NCBI GenBank assembly: GCA_964429195.1
Contig: CAYSBC010000015.1
Coordinates: forward strand, 1-35,876
Source: JBBAFM01 sp041655415
Lineage (GTDB): Bacteria; Bacillota; Clostridia; Peptostreptococcales; JAAYPU01
Direction of reading: 5' to 3'
DNA length: 35,876 bases
The notes beneath the pieces were generated by a model. The model was not told the DNA's origin. It did not search any database and saw only the letters and a program-made list of their open reading frames with translations. A program made the translations under genes and the position numbers. Below are positions 33,168 through 35,876 of the stretch, piece after piece (position 1 is the stretch's first letter; the number at the start of each line of letters is the position of its first letter).

Positions 33168-34913
33168 ATGCCTTTTGATGGTATTGTTACATCAAGCATT
33201 GTTCATGAATTAAATAATAAACTATCCGGTGGAAAAATTGACAAAATTCATCAACCGGAAAAAGATGAGATTATACTCATGATTAGAGCTAATGCGATAA
33301 ATTATAAATTACTGATATCTGCAGGCAGCAGCTTTCCACGGATGCATCTTACAGAAACTTCAAAGGCCAATCCCAAAATGCCTCCTAATTTTTGCATGCT
33401 CTTAAGAAAGCATTTGCAGGGGGCAAGGATATCTTCTATACAGCAAAAGGATTTCGAGCGCATCGTAGAAATAGATGTTGAATCTTTTAATGAATTGGGT
33501 TATCCCTCCACAAAAAAACTGATTGTTGAAATTATGGGAAAGCATAGTAATGTTATATTTGTTGACCCTGCGACAGGTCTTATACTCGATAGCATAAAAC
33601 GTGTACCCAGTGAAATTAATCGCTTTAGGCAGGTCCTCCCAGGAAAGGAATACCTTTATCCTCCGGACCAAAATAAACTGTCACCCCTTTTGCTGGATGA
33701 AGAGCTTTTTATGGATAGGGTTCAGCAGACGAATGCCTCTGTTATCCAATTTTTATATCAATCCATTCAAGGGTTTAGCCCCTTTATAGCACGACAAATC
33801 TGTGAATTATCAGGTATTGACGAGGATAGACTTATGCATACTCTTTCTGATGAAATGCTTTCGACTATCTATTTTCATCTTCGAACTATCCTTGATCAAA
33901 TTCAATCCGCTAGGTACCAGCCCTGCCTCATCAGCAATGAGGGCAGGATTATTGATTTTCACGCTTTATCCAATCCTTATCTTGAAAATTATTATGAAAT
34001 GCATTTTGATAAGAGCATGAGTAGGATAACTGAGCTCTTTTATGACCACAAGGATAATACGATTCGGCTTCAGCAAAAGTATGCCGATCTTTATAAGCAT
34101 GTCAAAAACATTCTCTCTAAGCTAGGTACTAAAAAGCAAAAGCTTACAGATGAATTATTACTTGCCGAATCCTCGGACCAATATAAGCTCTATGGGGAAC
34201 TTATCAATGCTAATATTTACAGGATAAAGGCCGGAGCCGAGAAAGTCACCTTGGAAAATTATTTTGATAACAACAGGTCCGTTGAAATCGAACTCAACCC
34301 AACAAAATCTATTTCTCAAAATGCCCAAACCTATTTTAATCTCTACAGTAAAGCTAAACGTACCGGCATAGAAAAAACTAAGCAATTAACAGAGACCGAA
34401 AAAGAAATCATGTATTTGGATTCTGTGCTCCAGAGCATTGAGGGAGCTTCATCACCGGGAGAAATTGAGGAAATCAGGCAAGAGCTTTCAGAGAGTGGCT
34501 ATGTTAAGAAAAGGCAGGAAAAATTAAAGGGAAACAAGGGGCAAAAGAAGAAGGATATCTCTAAACCATTAAGTTTCACCTCCAAGGACGGCTTCACTAT
34601 TTTGGTAGGAAAAAACAACACTCAAAATGATCTCCTCACCATGAAAACAGCTTCCCGCAACGATATATGGCTGCATACAAAAGACATCCCCGGTTCTCAT
34701 GTCATTATTGTCAAGGATAACAAAGAGATTCCGGATACGACGCTTTTAGAGGCTGCTTCTCTAGCCGCTTTGCATAGCAAGGCCAAGGACTCGGCTAATG
34801 TCCCCGTGGATTATACAGCCGTGAAGAATGTTAAAAAGCCTAAAGGAGCCAAACCGGGAATGGTTATTTATGATTCTTTTCATACTGTGTATGTGAATCC
34901 GATGGGGAGGTAG
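33168..34913 (+). CDS. rqcH: NFACT ribosome-quality-control protein RqcH (FbpA-like)
   Basis: A 581-aa protein that, with RqcP, adds alanine tails to peptides stuck on split 50S subunits. Older annotation calls the family fibronectin-binding protein A. The N-terminal NFACT-N domain (about 1-230) starts MPFDGIVTSSIVHELN. Helical and coiled-coil segments (to about 430) follow, then NFACT-R with DGFTILVGKNNTQND and DIWLHTKDIPGSHVII. Residues 97-98 are Glu-Arg where Bacillus has the essential Asp-Arg. The frame is open to 32988, but the ATG at 33168 follows GAGGAGTG and gives the standard protein. Confidence 0.95.
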   Translation: MPFDGIVTSSIVHELNNKLSGGKIDKIHQPEKDEIILMIRANAINYKLLISAGSSFPRMHLTETSKANPKMPPNFCMLLRKHLQGARISSIQQKDFERIVEIDVESFNELGYPSTKKLIVEIMGKHSNVIFVDPATGLILDSIKRVPSEINRFRQVLPGKEYLYPPDQNKLSPLLLDEELFMDRVQQTNASVIQFLYQSIQGFSPFIARQICELSGIDEDRLMHTLSDEMLSTIYFHLRTILDQIQSARYQPCLISNEGRIIDFHALSNPYLENYYEMHFDKSMSRITELFYDHKDNTIRLQQKYADLYKHVKNILSKLGTKKQKLTDELLLAESSDQYKLYGELINANIYRIKAGAEKVTLENYFDNNRSVEIELNPTKSISQNAQTYFNLYSKAKRTGIEKTKQLTETEKEIMYLDSVLQSIEGASSPGEIEEIRQELSESGYVKKRQEKLKGNKGQKKKDISKPLSFTSKDGFTILVGKNNTQNDLLTMKTASRNDIWLHTKDIPGSHVIIVKDNKEIPDTTLLEAASLAALHSKAKDSANVPVDYTAVKNVKKPKGAKPGMVIYDSFHTVYVNPMGR

Positions 34914-34917
34914 CTTT

Positions 34918-35003
34918 TCATTCTGACCTCCGCATCCTTAAGTTTTTTATACCTTTATCAACGTTACCTGCGCCTGATGGTACATAGGGCGGCTGTATGT
35001 AAT
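34918..35003 (-). pseudogene. Degraded fragment of a toxin pre-domain (displaced cassette)
   Basis: Positions 34947-34989 match 35765-35807 at 41 of 43 bases, in the same orientation. On the minus strand the fragment encodes PYVPSGAGNVDKGIKN, the copy of PYVPSGAGNVDEGIRT in the toxin-like gene, then NLRMRRSE and a stop at 34918-34920. It has no start of its own and begins about 25 bp past the stop of the candidate immunity gene. This is the pattern left when one toxin tip with its immunity gene replaces another. Confidence 0.8.
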
Positions 35004-35015
35004 TAATCCTAATTT

Positions 35016-35327
35016 CTATTCCAGCTCATACCTATACTTATCATCAAGTTGTGGTAATTTAGTTGTTAACCTGTCTTCGCTCCAGATATCCCAATTCCAG
35101 CCTCTAGTTATATATGCTGCTGACAATATCCACCTCTGATCTTTTGGAGGCATTTCATTTTTCTGAATCATTTCTAAAAGATTGTTCATTTCAGGTATAA
35201 TAGTGCCTTCAATCTGTTCTTTTGTTGCTTGATTGGGTTTCCCTTTTGAAATATCACGAAGTTCTTCTTTACAAATAGCAAGTATTTCTTTGATATCGTC
35301 TATAAAATCCTTTGTTGAGTAACTCAT
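35016..35327 (-). CDS. Candidate immunity protein for the adjacent toxin
   Basis: A 103-aa soluble, charged protein with no signal peptide or membrane helix. The first 60 residues look helical (DFIDDIKEILAICKEELRDIS); the second half has Trp-rich ITRGWNWDIWSEDRL and an acidic tail. I do not recognise a family. The size, the cytosolic character, a strong ribosome site (AGGAGGG) and the position 15 bp after a toxin-like C-terminal domain on the same strand all fit an immunity gene. The inference rests on context, not on homology. Confidence 0.65.
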   Translation of the reverse strand: MSYSTKDFIDDIKEILAICKEELRDISKGKPNQATKEQIEGTIIPEMNNLLEMIQKNEMPPKDQRWILSAAYITRGWNWDIWSEDRLTTKLPQLDDKYRYELE

Positions 35328-35342
35328 GATTTCCCTCCTATT

Positions 35343-35876
35343 TTATATTTGGCACATAGAATTGATATCCACCACCTGGTTGTCCAAAATTGGGGCAACT
35401 GTTCCTTCAAGTATTGTCGTTCCTTTAGGAAGAACCACGGAATCCACATACTGGGCAGTGTTTCCTGGTGGTAAAGCTAATTCTGATACTGGATTAGATA
35501 CTTTGTTAGGCGTAACCCAATAACTTGATGCTGCTGAATCGCCGCCATAATATCTGTAAACGGTCGTATCTTGGGTCAAAGTGGTTACTTTAACATCAGA
35601 GCCAAAGGCATTTTTAACTTGGGATTGATATTGCTTTGGAATATTGCTATTAATGAAGTTATCAACACCCTTCCCCACGCCCTTAACCATATCATCAACA
35701 GAAGTAGCTATTTCTTTAAATGATTTTACACCACCACCATCATCTGTTAGTTTCGCAACCGTTCTTATACCTTCATCAACGTTACCTGCTCCTGATGGTA
35801 CATAGGGAGTTAAAAGAGCTGCAACATCTAAGATTACAGCCAATCCATTTGAAAATGTTTTGTCCTCATTGAATGC
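35343..35876 (-). CDS. C-terminal end of a polymorphic-toxin-like protein (5' end off window)
   Basis: The frame is open to the window edge; 177 residues are visible and the N-terminal part is missing. Residues about 10-45 (GLAVILDVAALLTPYVPSGAGNVDEGIRT) look like the hydrophobic, Gly-rich pre-toxin linker seen before swappable toxin tips. The last about 90 residues contain TTVYRYYGGDSAASSYWVTP, ELALPPGNTA and VLPKGTTILEGTVAP. The spacing of an R-containing strand, a LALPP loop and a terminal KGT-G-VAP strand recalls ADP-ribosyltransferase/TNT-type NAD-consuming toxins, but I cannot prove the fold. A small candidate immunity gene follows by 15 bp. The delivery apparatus is not visible. Confidence 0.6.
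   Translation of the reverse strand, partial: AFNEDKTFSNGLAVILDVAALLTPYVPSGAGNVDEGIRTVAKLTDDGGGVKSFKEIATSVDDMVKGVGKGVDNFINSNIPKQYQSQVKNAFGSDVKVTTLTQDTTVYRYYGGDSAASSYWVTPNKVSNPVSELALPPGNTAQYVDSVVLPKGTTILEGTVAPILDNQVVDINSMCQI

Noticed and set aside
34906..34931. GGAGGT/ACCTCC hairpin at the end of rqcH as a terminator
   Set aside because: The stem is only 6 bp and the nearest T-run is more than 10 bases away, so I do not list it as a terminator.

Overview
The window is about 36 kb of AT-rich chromosome from a spore-forming member of the Clostridia (Firmicutes). An alpha/beta-type small acid-soluble spore protein and the sporulation membrane protein YlbJ indicate spore formation. The housekeeping neighbourhoods are the classic clostridial ones: tmcAL-ylbJ, coaD-rsmD-SASP-recG-asp23-rpmB, and dapF through thiN. 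Ribosome binding sites are strong and purine-rich (AGGAGG/GAGGTG type), and several sigma-A promoters are near consensus. I would not place it below class level from sequence alone.

Layout. 1-5.9 kb (all minus strand): a MATE exporter, luxS, mtnN and the niacin-type repressor niaR form one tight unit. They are followed by a PfoR-like PTS IIC membrane protein and the CCA-adding enzyme with its terminator. 5.9-10.4 kb (minus): acetate kinase, YceD, ribosomal protein L32, a HAD nucleotidase, a 44-aa membrane peptide and a DEAD-box RNA helicase with a DbpA-type tail. 10.4-13 kb (plus): tmcAL and ylbJ. 13-17.4 kb (minus): a coiled-coil protein, coaD, rsmD, a spore SASP, recG and an Asp23-like protein. 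17.4-17.95 kb is a gene-free block: a 31-bp direct repeat flanks about 385 bp that contains a perfect 25-bp hairpin and degenerate half-copies. It sits just upstream of rpmB (plus). 18.2-18.55 kb holds two tiny membrane proteins with non-ATG starts. 18.7-32.95 kb is one exceptionally compact minus-strand run of 15 genes (dapF, yicC, remA, gmk, rpoZ, coaBC, priA, def, fmt, rsmB, prpC, prkC, rsgA, rpe, thiN) with no gap over 26 bp. 33.2-34.9 kb (plus) is rqcH.

The right end (34.9-35.88 kb, minus) is an accessory patch inserted behind rqcH. It holds the C-terminal end of a large polymorphic-toxin-like protein running off the window, an adjacent small candidate immunity gene, and, just past the immunity gene, a 43-bp degraded second copy of the pre-toxin junction. 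That is the footprint expected from swapping toxin-tip cassettes, and I regard it as the most interesting part of the window.

How the genes work together. The long operon couples translation start and finish (def, fmt, rsmB, rsgA), nucleotide, CoA and thiamine cofactor supply (gmk, coaBC, thiN), replication restart (priA), lysine/peptidoglycan precursor synthesis (dapF) and the PrkC/PrpC kinase-phosphatase pair. luxS and mtnN together recycle S-adenosylhomocysteine and make the AI-2 precursor. Several usual neighbours are absent from their expected places (fakA between asp23 and recG, rlmN between rsmB and prpC, pta before ackA, plsX after rpmF), so this lineage has rearranged these clusters.
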